Source: Cyclobacterium lianum
GTDB lineage: Bacteria > Bacteroidota > Bacteroidia > Cytophagales > Cyclobacteriaceae
Direction: 5' to 3'
DNA: 64,000 nt
Assembly: GCF_900143075.1 (NCBI RefSeq)
Contig: NZ_FRCY01000012.1
Span: 62,001-126,000, forward strand
Shown here: positions 17,109-25,843 of the stretch, in pieces
Position numbering within the stretch: the first letter of the stretch is position 1
How the letters are laid out: each line of letters begins with the position of its first letter
Position numbers and translations under genes: made by a program
The notes under the pieces: generated by a model
The model's input: only the letters and a program-made list of their open reading frames with translations
Database searches by the model: none
What the model was told of the DNA's origin: nothing

Positions 17109-17759
17109 ATGCATATGATTATCCTATTCGCAAACCAAAAAGGGGGAGTCGGAAAAAGCACCCTGTCAGTCCTTTTTTCCAATTACCTCTCCCTGGCCAA
17201 AAACAAACCGGTAAAAGTCTATGACATGGACTTTCAGCGATCCCTTTACAACAAAGCGCAGGCTGCGGAGGTGATTGACAACGAACCGCTATATCCGGTA
17301 GAGGCTGCCGAACTTTCCCAGTTTACATCTATTCAAAAAAAGGCTTCCAAGGAAGAAAACCAGGTAAGCATCATTGACCTGGCGGGTAAAATGGATGACG
17401 ACGAATTGGTTCCGGTGTTCCGGAAATCAGACTTGATCCTCTGTCCCTTCAGCTACGATGAGTACTCCGTTTCTTCTACCATCGAATTTTCCTTTGTGAT
17501 CCTAAAGATCAATCCAAAGGCTAAAATCATTTTTATTCCCAATCGGGTGCGGAGCAGTGTCAAATACGAGACCATGAAATCTGTTCAGGAGGCCCTGAAA
17601 AATTTCGGTGTGGTGACCAACAGCATTACCGAGCGGATAGATTTCCAACGTATCACCACCTATGACATACCGGCAAACATCATTGAGGTGATCGAGCCGG
17701 TTTTTGAGTCCATTTACAACGAATACATCGACCCGGCATGGCACAAGACGAATACATAA
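17109..17759 (+). CDS. traA: ParA-family ATPase (TraA-type)
   Basis: A 216 aa deviant-Walker ATPase. The P-loop is NQKGGVGKST (residues 9-18, with the signature Lys of ParA/MinD proteins), followed by VYDMDFQRSLYNK (switch I) and IIDLAGKMDDDEL (Walker B type). There is no ParB or centromere gene next door; in Bacteroides-type conjugative transposons the first gene of the tra cluster is such a stand-alone ParA-like protein, thought to help place the DNA or the relaxosome. It overlaps the next gene by 22 bp. Confidence 0.85.
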   Translation: MHMIILFANQKGGVGKSTLSVLFSNYLSLAKNKPVKVYDMDFQRSLYNKAQAAEVIDNEPLYPVEAAELSQFTSIQKKASKEENQVSIIDLAGKMDDDELVPVFRKSDLILCPFSYDEYSVSSTIEFSFVILKINPKAKIIFIPNRVRSSVKYETMKSVQEALKNFGVVTNSITERIDFQRITTYDIPANIIEVIEPVFESIYNEYIDPAWHKTNT

Positions 17760-18079
17760 AAAATCTAATGAGCAATTTCCGTCCGGATAGGTCTTCCCCA
17801 AAACCTGCCAGCGGAAAGATGAGAAAGCTGACCAAAGGGAGCCCGCTAAACCATGACAAAGAAATATTCCATCAATTGGAAAATGTCAGAGACTTGAGAA
17901 TTGAAGGGAGCAAAAAGAGACTGATAAAAATCGATGAGCGGCACGAGGAGATTCTAAAGGTGTTGTATCCGGTATTTTCCGTAGACGTGACCCGGTTTAT
18001 CAATTTCCTGCTGACGCGTTTCTTTCAGGATCATCCGGAATTGATAGAGGAGATCCGCGAATCTTTTAAAAAACTATGA
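17738..18079 (+). CDS. DUF3408-like conjugation protein
   Basis: A 113 aa basic, soluble protein. The first 45 residues are Lys/Arg/Pro rich and disordered; residues 60-113 (RLIKIDERHEEILKVLYPVFSVDVTRFINFLLTRFFQDHPELIEEI) match the pattern of the DUF3408 proteins that sit at this place in Bacteroidota conjugative elements and look like a ribbon-helix-helix or similar DNA-binding unit. It starts inside the end of the ParA-like gene and ends 1 bp before the next gene. Function not established; a relaxosome or regulatory role fits. Confidence 0.7.
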   Translation: MAQDEYIKNLMSNFRPDRSSPKPASGKMRKLTKGSPLNHDKEIFHQLENVRDLRIEGSKKRLIKIDERHEEILKVLYPVFSVDVTRFINFLLTRFFQDHPELIEEIRESFKKL

Positions 18080-18080
18080 C

Positions 18081-18431
18081 ATGGGATGGACTGAATTTAT
18101 CAAATACCTGGCATCCGGCTACCTGCTATACTACGGGCTATTGGTGGTCTTGGATCTGCTAAAACCTCAAAACGATGAATTGCTGATCGGAGGAGATGAA
18201 CTCCTGGAACTACCAGAGGAAGCGCCGACAAGGATTATCGGGGAGGAGGACGATCAGGATGACCACCATTCCGCTTATGGGGTGGGGAAGGCCAAACCAG
18301 AAGGCAGCGACCAATGGCGACTTTACCGGGAAAATACCAATGTTTCCACCGGTGGGGTCAGTAGTATGACAGAACTGTTTAAGCTGGCTCAAAACGAAAC
18401 GATAGAAGTCAAAAAACACCTGGTTTACTAA
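18081..18431 (+). CDS. Small single-span membrane protein of the tra cluster
   Basis: A 116 aa protein with one membrane helix (residues 8-27, YLASGYLLYYGLLVVLDLL) and a long, strongly acidic soluble tail (EELLELPEEAPTRIIGEEDDQDD). It ends with a helix (MTELFKLAQNETIEVKKHLVY). It has no motif I can name, but small proteins of this make-up occur between the ParA-like gene and DUF4134 genes in related elements. It abuts both neighbours, so it belongs to the transfer operon and most likely sits in the inner membrane. Confidence 0.75.
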   Translation: MGWTEFIKYLASGYLLYYGLLVVLDLLKPQNDELLIGGDELLELPEEAPTRIIGEEDDQDDHHSAYGVGKAKPEGSDQWRLYRENTNVSTGGVSSMTELFKLAQNETIEVKKHLVY

Positions 18432-18432
18432 T

Positions 18433-18753
18433 ATGAAGACCTCCTATCTTATCCTGGCAGTCACCCTGTTTTTCCTGGTAGGAATTAGGGTGTCCATGGC
18501 ACAAACACCTCCCGGAATTCCGGAGATCAATGAAGGAAAAATCCTGATGGCCCAAAACTTCAGGGCCCTTTCCTCTGCGATTCTGGTCTTGGGAGCTCTT
18601 TTCGGTTTACTGGGAGGATTGAGGATTTACAACAATTGGCAAATGGGCAGGAGAAACATTGACATGGAAGTAGCCGGCTGGCTTGGAGCCTGTATTTTCC
18701 TTTCCGTTTTAGGAATCTTTCTGAGTGCCTTGTATCAGGTACCTATAGCATAA
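18433..18753 (+). CDS. traE: DUF4134 protein, first copy (TraE-type)
   Basis: A 106 aa protein with an N-terminal signal peptide (cleavage likely after VSMAQ) and two membrane helices (residues about 42-62 and 80-100) separated by NNWQMGRRNIDMEVAGWLGA. This two-helix layout with a short polar loop is that of the DUF4134/TraE family, which is VirB2-like and a candidate for the pilin or channel subunit of the transfer system. It precedes a second DUF4134 gene, with which it shares the GLxGGxRxYxxW motif. The 5' gene is 1 bp away. Confidence 0.85.
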   Translation: MKTSYLILAVTLFFLVGIRVSMAQTPPGIPEINEGKILMAQNFRALSSAILVLGALFGLLGGLRIYNNWQMGRRNIDMEVAGWLGACIFLSVLGIFLSALYQVPIA

Positions 18754-18807
18754 AAAACGAATAATTCGAAATCAACAACAAAACCAATCCATTTAAATCA
18801 TTCAATC

Positions 18808-19113
18808 ATGTTTAAAAACAGCAAAAAATCAATTCTAAGTCTGTGCCTGGCGGTGCTAAGCCTGGCTCAAACAAAAGCACAGGGAGTGCAGGGCATCACG
18901 GCAGCAGAATCTTCCCTTATAGGCTATGTGGATCCGGTGGCCTCCCTGTGTCTGGTTATCGGCGCGGTAGTCGGAATCATAGGTGGGGTAAGGGTCTATA
19001 TCAAATGGAACAGCGGCGATCAGGACATCAACAAAGAACTGATGGGCTGGGGAGGTTCCTGCCTGTTTATGGTCCTGGTCAGCGTGGTCATCAAGGCCTT
19101 TTTCGGAGTCTGA
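18808..19113 (+). CDS. traE: DUF4134 protein, second copy (TraE-type)
   Basis: A 101 aa paralogue of the preceding gene: signal peptide ending at TKAQ, helix about 43-62 with GAVVGIIGGVRVYIKW, polar loop SGDQDINKELMGWGG, second helix about 80-100. It is closer to the classical TraE of Bacteroides conjugative transposons than the first copy. A 54 bp gap upstream is the largest spacing in this part of the operon. Its stop codon TGA overlaps the start of the DUF4133 gene (TGATG at 19111-19115). VirB2-type pilin function is inferred. Confidence 0.9.
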   Translation: MFKNSKKSILSLCLAVLSLAQTKAQGVQGITAAESSLIGYVDPVASLCLVIGAVVGIIGGVRVYIKWNSGDQDINKELMGWGGSCLFMVLVSVVIKAFFGV

Positions 19114-19424
19114 TGGGCAAGCAATTTTCCATCTACAAAGGGCTTCAAAAACCCCTGATGTACAAAGGTTTTCAGGGCAAATACATTGGTTGGGGCATCA
19201 CCTCCCTTGTGATGGGCCTGGTCCTGGGCGGTTTGATTGGAAGCCTTACTGATATGGTTTTTGGAGGAATTCTTACCATAAGCACGATTACAGGTGGCCT
19301 TTATTTTACCAGTCAACAACAGAAAAAAGGCCTGCATAATAAAACAAGAAACCTGGGGGTATTCCTGCCCCCAACAGATTTAAAGCATTATCACCATGCC
19401 AAAGCGGAGAAAAACACCCTTTAA
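19113..19424 (+). CDS. traF: DUF4133 protein (TraF-type, VirB3-like)
   Basis: A 103 aa protein starting MGKQFSIYKGLQKPLMYKGF; the ATG is the one that overlaps the preceding stop codon, which fits better than the longer frame extending upstream through the DUF4134 gene. Two adjacent membrane helices occupy residues about 27-70 (GWGITSLVMGLVLGGLIG and MVFGGILTISTITGGLYF). The DUF4133/TraF family is small, two-helix and placed just before TraG, like VirB3 before VirB4. It overlaps the next gene by 29 bp, again suggesting coupled translation. Confidence 0.85.
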   Translation: MGKQFSIYKGLQKPLMYKGFQGKYIGWGITSLVMGLVLGGLIGSLTDMVFGGILTISTITGGLYFTSQQQKKGLHNKTRNLGVFLPPTDLKHYHHAKAEKNTL

Positions 19425-22044
19425 ATTGCCTTATCTTGGAGTGGATCACTGCAAAGGGTATGATATCCTTTTCAACGAAAAAGGTGACTTTGGGGTGGTA
19501 TTGGAAATTAAAAACCCCGTCTTGCAGTTTGCTGCTGATCCGGGGAATTATGACAATTTCCACCAACTCTATGTCAATGCCATCAAAATACTGGGAGAAG
19601 GTTACCTGATCCAGAAACAGGATATCCTGAGCAGGAAGCAGTTCAACCCGGAAGCTTCCGGCGAATATCTGCAACGGAAGTACGATGAACATTTCCGGGG
19701 CAGGATCTACACCTTCCACCAAACTTTTCTGGTCATTACCAAAAGGGCAAAATCAGGTTTCTATACCTACAGCCAAAAACAGCTCCATGATTTTACACAA
19801 TCCATTGACAAGGTAGCTGATCTATTTATCCGAAGTCATCTGCCTGTAAATGCCTTGAACAAAAATCAGATCAACCGTTACATCAGGCGGATCCTATCCA
19901 TGAATTTCCACGAAAGCCAATTCTGTCTCAACAACCTGCTTGCAGGAGATGAGCAGGTAGAAATGGGCAAAATGGCAGTCCGCTCCATCAGTCTGATCAA
20001 TACGGATACCATTGACCTTCCCCAAACGGTGAGCACCCATCAGGTCAGGACCGATAAGGATACCCTAAAGGGCTTTCCCATTGACAATATGGGCTTTTTG
20101 TTTTCAGTCCCCCATTTCAACACCATTATCTATAATCAGGTGATTGAAATCGTGCCACAGGCCATGACCCAGAGGAAGTTGGAACTAAAACGGAAAAGAC
20201 ATTCTGGCATACCCGATTCTGCGAACAATATGTGTGTGGAAGACATTGACCAACTGTTGGAGGACATTACCAGAAGCAACCAGTTGCTGGTCAATTCCCA
20301 TTTCAATATCCTGGTGTCGGGAGAGAAAGAACTGATTCAGGGAACCGCCAATTTCATAGAATCTTCTCTATTTCAGCAGGGAATTATCCCCTCCAAGAAT
20401 GCCTACAACCAACTGGAATTGTTCAGAACCGCATTGCCCTGCAATACGGCCGAATTGAAACCTTATGATTATTTCCTGACCACTTCCGATGCGGCTTTGT
20501 GCTTCTTTTTTAAGGAATCCATGAGCCGGGACGAGGTCAGCAATTTTCAGATCAGGCTGACGGACAGACAGGGCATACCGGTAAAGATTGATCCCGCCGA
20601 CCTGCCCATGCAAACCAACCGGATCAACAACCGGAATAAATTTGTCCTGGGCCCATCGGGATCGGGCAAGTCGTTTTTTATGAACGCCCTGATCGAACAG
20701 TACTGCATGTACAATAAAAGCCCCGAACCCAGGTGGCTGATGGATGTGGTCATCGTGGATACGGGACATTCTTATTTTGGGCTTTGTGCCTATTATGGGG
20801 GGAAATACATTACCTATTCCGAGAAAAACCCCATTACCACCAATCCCTTTGCCATCAGCAGGGAAGAATACAACATCGAGAAGAAAGATGCCCTCTTGAC
20901 TTTGATCTCTGTGCTGTGGAAATCAGCGGAAGGCCAGATTTCTCAGGTAGAATCTGATGTGATATCCGATACCATTGCCGCCTATTACCAATCCTATTTT
21001 AAAGCCCCCGCAGAAAAACCACGCCTTTGTTTTAACAGCTTTTATGAATTTGCCCTGGTATTTATTCCGGAGATGATCCAGAAGGAAAACATCCATTTCA
21101 ACATCGATGAATTCAAGTTCGTCCTGAAGAAATTTTATAAGGGAGGGGAGTACGGCAGCCTGCTGAATGAAGAAGTGGACCAATCCCTTTTTGGGGAATC
21201 CTTTATTGTCTTTGAAATTGATTCCATTAAGGAACACAAAGTACTTTTTCCGATCGTCACGCTGATCATCATGGATGTATTTATCCAAAAGATGCGCTTT
21301 AGAAGCAGGCAGCGAAAAGCACTCATTATCGAAGAGGCCTGGAAAGCCATTGCCTCCCCGCTAATGGCCACCTATATCCTTTACCTGTACAAGACGGTCC
21401 GGAAATTCTGGGGAGAAGCCATAGTGGTGACCCAGGAACTGGGAGATATTATCGGCAATACCGTGGTCAAGGACAGCATTATAAATAACTCCGATACCAT
21501 TGTTTTGCTGGATCAGTCAAAATTCAAGGACCACTACGATGAAATAGCCTCCCTGCTTTCCATCAATGAACACGAAAGGAAAAAGATCTTCACTATCAAC
21601 CAGTTTGACAATACAGAAGGCCGGGGCCGGTTTAAGGAGGTCTATATCCGGAGGGGAGCTACCGGAGAGGTGTACGGTGTAGAGGTTTCCCTTCACCAAT
21701 ACCTGACCTATACTACGGAAAAGCCTGAAAAGGCGGCTGTGGAAATCTACATTGATCGCTACGGCAATTACGAAGAAGGCCTGGACCGCTTTGTGGCGGA
21801 TTTCAAAGATTCAGGAGCGGAACTGAACCGTTTTTTCTCCTTGATCAATCAACTCGGAATTCCCTATTCAGAAAAAAAAAGAAATAACCACTTAAAAATC
21901 CTTCATGATGAAAACCTTCCCATTTCTTATTTTGATGCTCACCAGCGTTTTGGCGCAGGCCCAGGTGTATGTGGACCCTGCCGTTTCGGTAGCCCAGGCC
22001 ACCCATGCAGCGGTGATCAATACCCAGCTGAACAACACCAATGA
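19396..22044 (+). CDS. traG: TraG, VirB4-like conjugation ATPase
   Basis: An 882 aa protein. The Walker A box GPSGSGKSF lies at about residues 419-427, and LIIEEAWKAIASP (near 645) is Walker B with the VirB4-type continuation. Upstream is the N-terminal VirB4-like domain (YLGVDHCKGYDILFNEKGDFGVVLEI). TraG powers assembly and operation of the mating channel at the inner membrane. Odd point: the frame does not stop where family members usually end but runs on for 140 bp into the signal-peptide region of the next gene; the last 46 or so residues (after LKILHDEN) look like an out-of-frame reading of that gene. A lost stop codon or a one-base change near 21880-21910 would explain it. Confidence 0.93.
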   Translation: MPKRRKTPFKLPYLGVDHCKGYDILFNEKGDFGVVLEIKNPVLQFAADPGNYDNFHQLYVNAIKILGEGYLIQKQDILSRKQFNPEASGEYLQRKYDEHFRGRIYTFHQTFLVITKRAKSGFYTYSQKQLHDFTQSIDKVADLFIRSHLPVNALNKNQINRYIRRILSMNFHESQFCLNNLLAGDEQVEMGKMAVRSISLINTDTIDLPQTVSTHQVRTDKDTLKGFPIDNMGFLFSVPHFNTIIYNQVIEIVPQAMTQRKLELKRKRHSGIPDSANNMCVEDIDQLLEDITRSNQLLVNSHFNILVSGEKELIQGTANFIESSLFQQGIIPSKNAYNQLELFRTALPCNTAELKPYDYFLTTSDAALCFFFKESMSRDEVSNFQIRLTDRQGIPVKIDPADLPMQTNRINNRNKFVLGPSGSGKSFFMNALIEQYCMYNKSPEPRWLMDVVIVDTGHSYFGLCAYYGGKYITYSEKNPITTNPFAISREEYNIEKKDALLTLISVLWKSAEGQISQVESDVISDTIAAYYQSYFKAPAEKPRLCFNSFYEFALVFIPEMIQKENIHFNIDEFKFVLKKFYKGGEYGSLLNEEVDQSLFGESFIVFEIDSIKEHKVLFPIVTLIIMDVFIQKMRFRSRQRKALIIEEAWKAIASPLMATYILYLYKTVRKFWGEAIVVTQELGDIIGNTVVKDSIINNSDTIVLLDQSKFKDHYDEIASLLSINEHERKKIFTINQFDNTEGRGRFKEVYIRRGATGEVYGVEVSLHQYLTYTTEKPEKAAVEIYIDRYGNYEEGLDRFVADFKDSGAELNRFFSLINQLGIPYSEKKRNNHLKILHDENLPISYFDAHQRFGAGPGVCGPCRFGSPGHPCSGDQYPAEQHQ

Positions 22045-22567
22045 ACGGCTGACCTTGATAGAAAGGGGGCAGTTGGCGGTGACCGGAAACCTTAAGGTGG
22101 TGAATACCATGCAGGGGAAACTTTATAAAGGTCTGACCGAGGTGAGCGCCATACTCACCAATCTGGCCGATGTAAAAGAGATTGCCCGGATCGCAACGGG
22201 CATTTCCGGTGATGTCCGGGATATCCTGGAACTGGCCCGTACCAACCCTGAATTCCTTGTCTTTGCCCAACAAAATGCCTCCCTGTTTCAGCAAAGGGCC
22301 ACCGCCCTGGCTCTTGAAGTGCAGCAATTTGCCCTGAAGGGAGGCAAGGATAACCTGATGGATGCAGGGGAAAGGGCAAAAATAATCAACACCATTCTGA
22401 ATGAATTGCTGATCCTGAGGTCCTATACCTATGGAATGTACCGGTCCATGCAATTTGCCAGCATGAAGGGACTATTCAAGTCATTGAACCCCTTCCAGGG
22501 ATACATCGAAATGGACCTGGCCATTATGAATGACATCCTCAGAAAAAGAGAAGTCCTAACCCGATAA
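21905..22567 (+). CDS. Secreted VirB5-like conjugation protein
   Basis: A 220 aa protein with a signal peptide ending at VLAQAQ. The mature part is nearly all helical (long amphipathic stretches, ERLTLIERGQLAVTGNLKVVNTMQGKLYKGL) and ends with LNPFQGYIEMDLAIMNDIL. The gene two places downstream (23215) has the same architecture and the same NPYQAYI-type end, so the two are paralogues. By position after TraG and by helical, exported character it corresponds to TraI/DUF4141-type proteins (VirB5-like, tip or adhesion component). Its first 140 bp overlap the reading-on end of traG; the ATG at 21905 is followed by a second Met codon. Confidence 0.75.
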   Translation: MMKTFPFLILMLTSVLAQAQVYVDPAVSVAQATHAAVINTQLNNTNERLTLIERGQLAVTGNLKVVNTMQGKLYKGLTEVSAILTNLADVKEIARIATGISGDVRDILELARTNPEFLVFAQQNASLFQQRATALALEVQQFALKGGKDNLMDAGERAKIINTILNELLILRSYTYGMYRSMQFASMKGLFKSLNPFQGYIEMDLAIMNDILRKREVLTR

Positions 22568-22570
22568 GCC

Positions 22571-23218
22571 ATGCAAAAGCTCCTATTCACCCTTTGCCTA
22601 CTTTTCTCTTCCCCTGTTTTTGGGCAGGTCAACGTTGCCTTATTACATCAATTGGTGGAAGATTCGAAAAAGGAACATGAAAGGCAATCCAAAGCAAAGA
22701 CCAACCAGGCCAAAAATGCCATCAATGAAGAAGTGAACAGGAATTTGATGGGGCAAGTAAAGGTGAAATACCGTACCCTGCAGGAGCGCTATGCTAAACT
22801 GAATTTACTGATAGAGGCAGTAGGGCTGTCTTCATCAGCCAATCCTTTGCTCAGGTCTATCATTGGTCACCAGGAACAAATAACTTTCCATTGCCAAAAG
22901 GATCCCTTGCTGATCCCGCTGGCACTGGAAACCGAAAAGCTTTTCGTAAAGCAGTCCTATTCCCTGATGAATTATTTGATAGGGTTAGCGGCCTCCATCG
23001 GTGACCTTAACCAGATGAAGGTTTCCGAAAGGCGGCTGTTGTTGCAGCATGTCATACAGGAACTCCGGTCGATCAACCGGCTCGCGAGCGCCACTTCGCA
23101 AACGCTGGCTTCCGAAATCAGGCGCAGATCAGCGGGAAACAACATTCCGCAATACCCAAATGAAGCTACCGAAATGGTAGATGAAATATTGGCAAACATT
23201 CAACTGATAAAAGATTGA
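22571..23218 (+). CDS. Secreted helical protein of the tra cluster
   Basis: A 215 aa protein with a clear signal peptide (MQKLLFTLCLLFSSPVFGQ). The mature part is helical and highly charged at first (EDSKKEHERQSKAKTNQAKNAINEEVN) and then more hydrophobic (SYSLMNYLIGLAASIGDL). There is no motif that I recognise. It starts 3 bp after its upstream neighbour and its TGA overlaps the TTG start of the next gene, so its product is probably made with the two VirB5-like proteins in a fixed ratio and works in the periplasm. Confidence 0.75.
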   Translation: MQKLLFTLCLLFSSPVFGQVNVALLHQLVEDSKKEHERQSKAKTNQAKNAINEEVNRNLMGQVKVKYRTLQERYAKLNLLIEAVGLSSSANPLLRSIIGHQEQITFHCQKDPLLIPLALETEKLFVKQSYSLMNYLIGLAASIGDLNQMKVSERRLLLQHVIQELRSINRLASATSQTLASEIRRRSAGNNIPQYPNEATEMVDEILANIQLIKD

Positions 23219-23874
23219 AACAGCTGCTGACGATATTCATTTTGGCTTTCTCCTTTGAGCTGCAAGCTCAAACGGTGGTGTTTGACCGGGAGCATTTCCG
23301 CATCATCAATGAAAATTCAGCCATGAGGAATATTACTGAGATAGGCTATCAGGAAAGCCTGAACGGTATCCGAAAAAACACGGATGACATTGGACTGAAT
23401 GTATCCAGCCTGGCCATGGTAGAGACCATGATCTTCCGGTCGCTCAACCAGGTCAATGAAGGATTAAAGGATGCCATCCAGGTAAAACAGATCGGGAGGA
23501 CCCTGCAACGGATTTATGCCTTAAGTGATGAAACCATTTCCATGGCTTCCCAAAATCCCGTTTTGCTCCTTTTTGCCGAAACCTATATCCGCCAGGCCAA
23601 AGAAAGGAGCTTTACCCTGGTAACGGAGGTTTCCGCCTTTGTATTGGCCGAAGGAAAAAATCTCCTTATCAACCCTAATGTGAGAGATGAGCTGTTAGGG
23701 AAAATCCAGAAGGAACTGGAACGGATAGCGGGATACCTGCTTGCAGTCCGCCATGCCATGTATTGGGCCAATATCAATGGCGTGCTCAAAAAGCTAAATC
23801 CCTATCAGGCTTATATCAATCAGAGTAAGAATTTGGCTAACCAAATCCTTGCCCATAGACACCTGCTGCGATGA
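23215..23874 (+). CDS. Secreted VirB5-like conjugation protein, second paralogue
   Basis: A 219 aa protein with a signal peptide ending at ELQAQ. The likely start is TTG at 23215, which overlaps the TGA of the previous gene (ATTGA); no better ATG is available before the signal peptide. The helical mature domain matches the 21905 gene in length, in the RTLQRIYALSDE-type middle segment and in the NPYQAYI-type end, so it is a duplicate within the operon. It ends in CTGCGATGATG, overlapping the next start by 4 bp. A VirB5-like role is inferred. Confidence 0.75.
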   Translation: MKQLLTIFILAFSFELQAQTVVFDREHFRIINENSAMRNITEIGYQESLNGIRKNTDDIGLNVSSLAMVETMIFRSLNQVNEGLKDAIQVKQIGRTLQRIYALSDETISMASQNPVLLLFAETYIRQAKERSFTLVTEVSAFVLAEGKNLLINPNVRDELLGKIQKELERIAGYLLAVRHAMYWANINGVLKKLNPYQAYINQSKNLANQILAHRHLLR

Positions 23875-24668
23875 TGAACCCAAAATTTTGGATATTATTT
23901 CCGGCTTTCGGGCTGCTGTTTATGGCAGGTAGCCAGGCACAAACTCCCATTCAGGACCGGGCAGTGGTAGCCCAGCAGGAAAGAATGGTTTTCAAACAAT
24001 GGGATGAAGACCGATTCCTGCCCCGTCCCAATCGCTTTCTGGGTATCCCCACCAATTCCAACTGGTATTTGACCTGGGCTTTACACCCCAACTACCCCAA
24101 ATTGGACAGAAGGCCGCTTTCTGCGAGAGGGGAGCAAACGCAGCGAATGGCATTGGCAGTGGCGATGAAAATTTCCTCGGACTATTACAAGCAGCAAACA
24201 GATACCATCCGGAACCTGGCTACCAGGGAAATGGCCCGCATTTCCGGAGCCTTTTCTTCCGCTGATCCACTGTATCTGCTCTACTACAAAAAGGAGCTTG
24301 CGCCGCTGGAAAATAGTGAAGCCCAGGCATTCCAACACCAATCCGCTCAGGTGAAGGCCTATCTGGAAGAAAATGGTGCCTATGCCTGGTACCTGGAAAA
24401 CATGAAAAGCCTGGCCGAAAGATATGGATTTGCAAAAACGGAGGACATGGAAAGAGGCCAACGAATCCTCATGTATCACCGGATTTTATTAGATCTCCGA
24501 AAACTTAAGAGCGATTGGGATCAGAAGTTGGCCCTGTCCCGGAAAGTCCTTGCCTTAAAGGAAACCATCCTTAAAAGGCAGAATGGGAGTGGCCAGTTAG
24601 TGAAAAAAGCAGATCCAACCGACGAAATTCTTTCGGGCATTTTACAACGACGAATCTCTTTAAGATGA
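23871..24668 (+). CDS. Exported tra-cluster protein (DUF5045-like)
   Basis: A 265 aa protein with an N-terminal signal peptide (FGLLFMAGSQAQ). The mature sequence starts with a Trp/Arg/Pro-rich region (FKQWDEDRFLPRPNRFLGIPTNSNWYLTWALHPNYP) and continues with long charged helices. The tryptophan-rich opening fits what I recall of DUF5045 proteins found just before TraJ in Bacteroidota elements; I cannot verify the family here. It overlaps both neighbours by 4 bp. It is expected in the periplasm or attached to the outer membrane part of the channel. Confidence 0.7.
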   Translation: MMNPKFWILFPAFGLLFMAGSQAQTPIQDRAVVAQQERMVFKQWDEDRFLPRPNRFLGIPTNSNWYLTWALHPNYPKLDRRPLSARGEQTQRMALAVAMKISSDYYKQQTDTIRNLATREMARISGAFSSADPLYLLYYKKELAPLENSEAQAFQHQSAQVKAYLEENGAYAWYLENMKSLAERYGFAKTEDMERGQRILMYHRILLDLRKLKSDWDQKLALSRKVLALKETILKRQNGSGQLVKKADPTDEILSGILQRRISLR

Positions 24669-25837
24669 AAAACTCTCTGATCACTTTCGCTTTATTTCTG
24701 ATTTGTCTGCCTAAGGCAAATGCTCAGACTCCTGTACCTGCTGATGAGTACAAAGAAGCCATTTCTTTTCTTCAGGGAAATGGCGTTTATGATCGGGGTA
24801 TCATGAGGTTTTTCGAAGGCATGCGCGATTATGCCTACAGTCATTTTGGCCCCTTTATTCAGGATGCCCAGGCATTGGCCTGTGTTTTTATGCTGATTTT
24901 CTTTTCGATTAAGGCCTACGAAATGATGGTGGGAGATAAAAAGATGGAGATTATGCCCCTTCTGCGACCCTTCGGCTTATTGATGCTAACCATGTGGTGG
25001 GGCGTTTTCTGTAGAATCATTGCCTTTCCGACAGACCTTATATCGGCCAAAACAGAGGCCATGTTTTCCACCCAAAATGATCGGATCAACGCTTTGCGTT
25101 TAGACCGGGCAGTATACATCATAGAGGTGGCTGACAAAATGGTGGAATACCAGGCGACCACTGAATTGGCCTCGCAACAAGCTCAGGAGGCAGATAAAGG
25201 CCTGGGAACGGTGATGGTGGATGGGGTTAAGGGATTTTTTACAGATAATGTATACGGTCCATTGGTCCAGATGAGAATCCGGATGCAGACCAATATGCAG
25301 CTATTGGTCACCCAATTACTGGAACTTTTAGCCATCTGGATATTACGGATATGTGTTTATTTCATCTTTTTTATCCAGATCATATACTCTACCATTTTGG
25401 TGATATTGGGTCCCTTTTCGCTGGCAGCGAGCATACTACCTGCCTTTAGGGATGCCTTCACTACCTGGATAGCCCGATTTGTGGCCGTCAATCTGTACGT
25501 AGGCATCGCCTACCTGGTACTCTATGTTTGCGGCTTGATGCAGGAATATGCCTTTCTGCAGGAAATTCAGAAATACGAAGCGCTTTTAGATACATCGGGC
25601 GGCGAGGAAGTGCTTACCAAATTGGCCTGGATGGCAGGTAATGGCATCCTCTCTTTTGGCCTGGTGATCATTAGTTTTTTGGTTGGAGCCATTGCCATCA
25701 CCACGGTACCGTCTATTTCTACCTGGATCATCAGCACCTCAGGGATCACGGCAGCCGCAGCAACGGCAGGTAGGACTGGTTCTACCCTAAGCCGCAGCGG
25801 GTCCCGCATGTCGGCAAAAGGAATTCTTGGAAAATAA
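24665..25837 (+). CDS. traJ: TraJ, VirB6-like polytopic membrane protein
   Basis: A 390 aa protein with a signal sequence or first helix (ITFALFLICLPKANAQ) and at least five further membrane helices (about 68-85, 96-115, 222-262, 275-300, 322-350). The order of a periplasmic N-terminal loop, a YDRGIMRFFEGMRDYAY segment and a Gly/Ser/Thr-rich C-terminus (GITAAAATAGRTGSTLSRSGSR) is that of the conjugative-transposon TraJ family, the VirB6-type inner-membrane part of the mating channel. It follows the DUF5045-like gene with a 4 bp overlap and precedes traK by 6 bp. Confidence 0.9.
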   Translation: MKNSLITFALFLICLPKANAQTPVPADEYKEAISFLQGNGVYDRGIMRFFEGMRDYAYSHFGPFIQDAQALACVFMLIFFSIKAYEMMVGDKKMEIMPLLRPFGLLMLTMWWGVFCRIIAFPTDLISAKTEAMFSTQNDRINALRLDRAVYIIEVADKMVEYQATTELASQQAQEADKGLGTVMVDGVKGFFTDNVYGPLVQMRIRMQTNMQLLVTQLLELLAIWILRICVYFIFFIQIIYSTILVILGPFSLAASILPAFRDAFTTWIARFVAVNLYVGIAYLVLYVCGLMQEYAFLQEIQKYEALLDTSGGEEVLTKLAWMAGNGILSFGLVIISFLVGAIAITTVPSISTWIISTSGITAAAATAGRTGSTLSRSGSRMSAKGILGK

Positions 25838-25843
25838 AACGCA

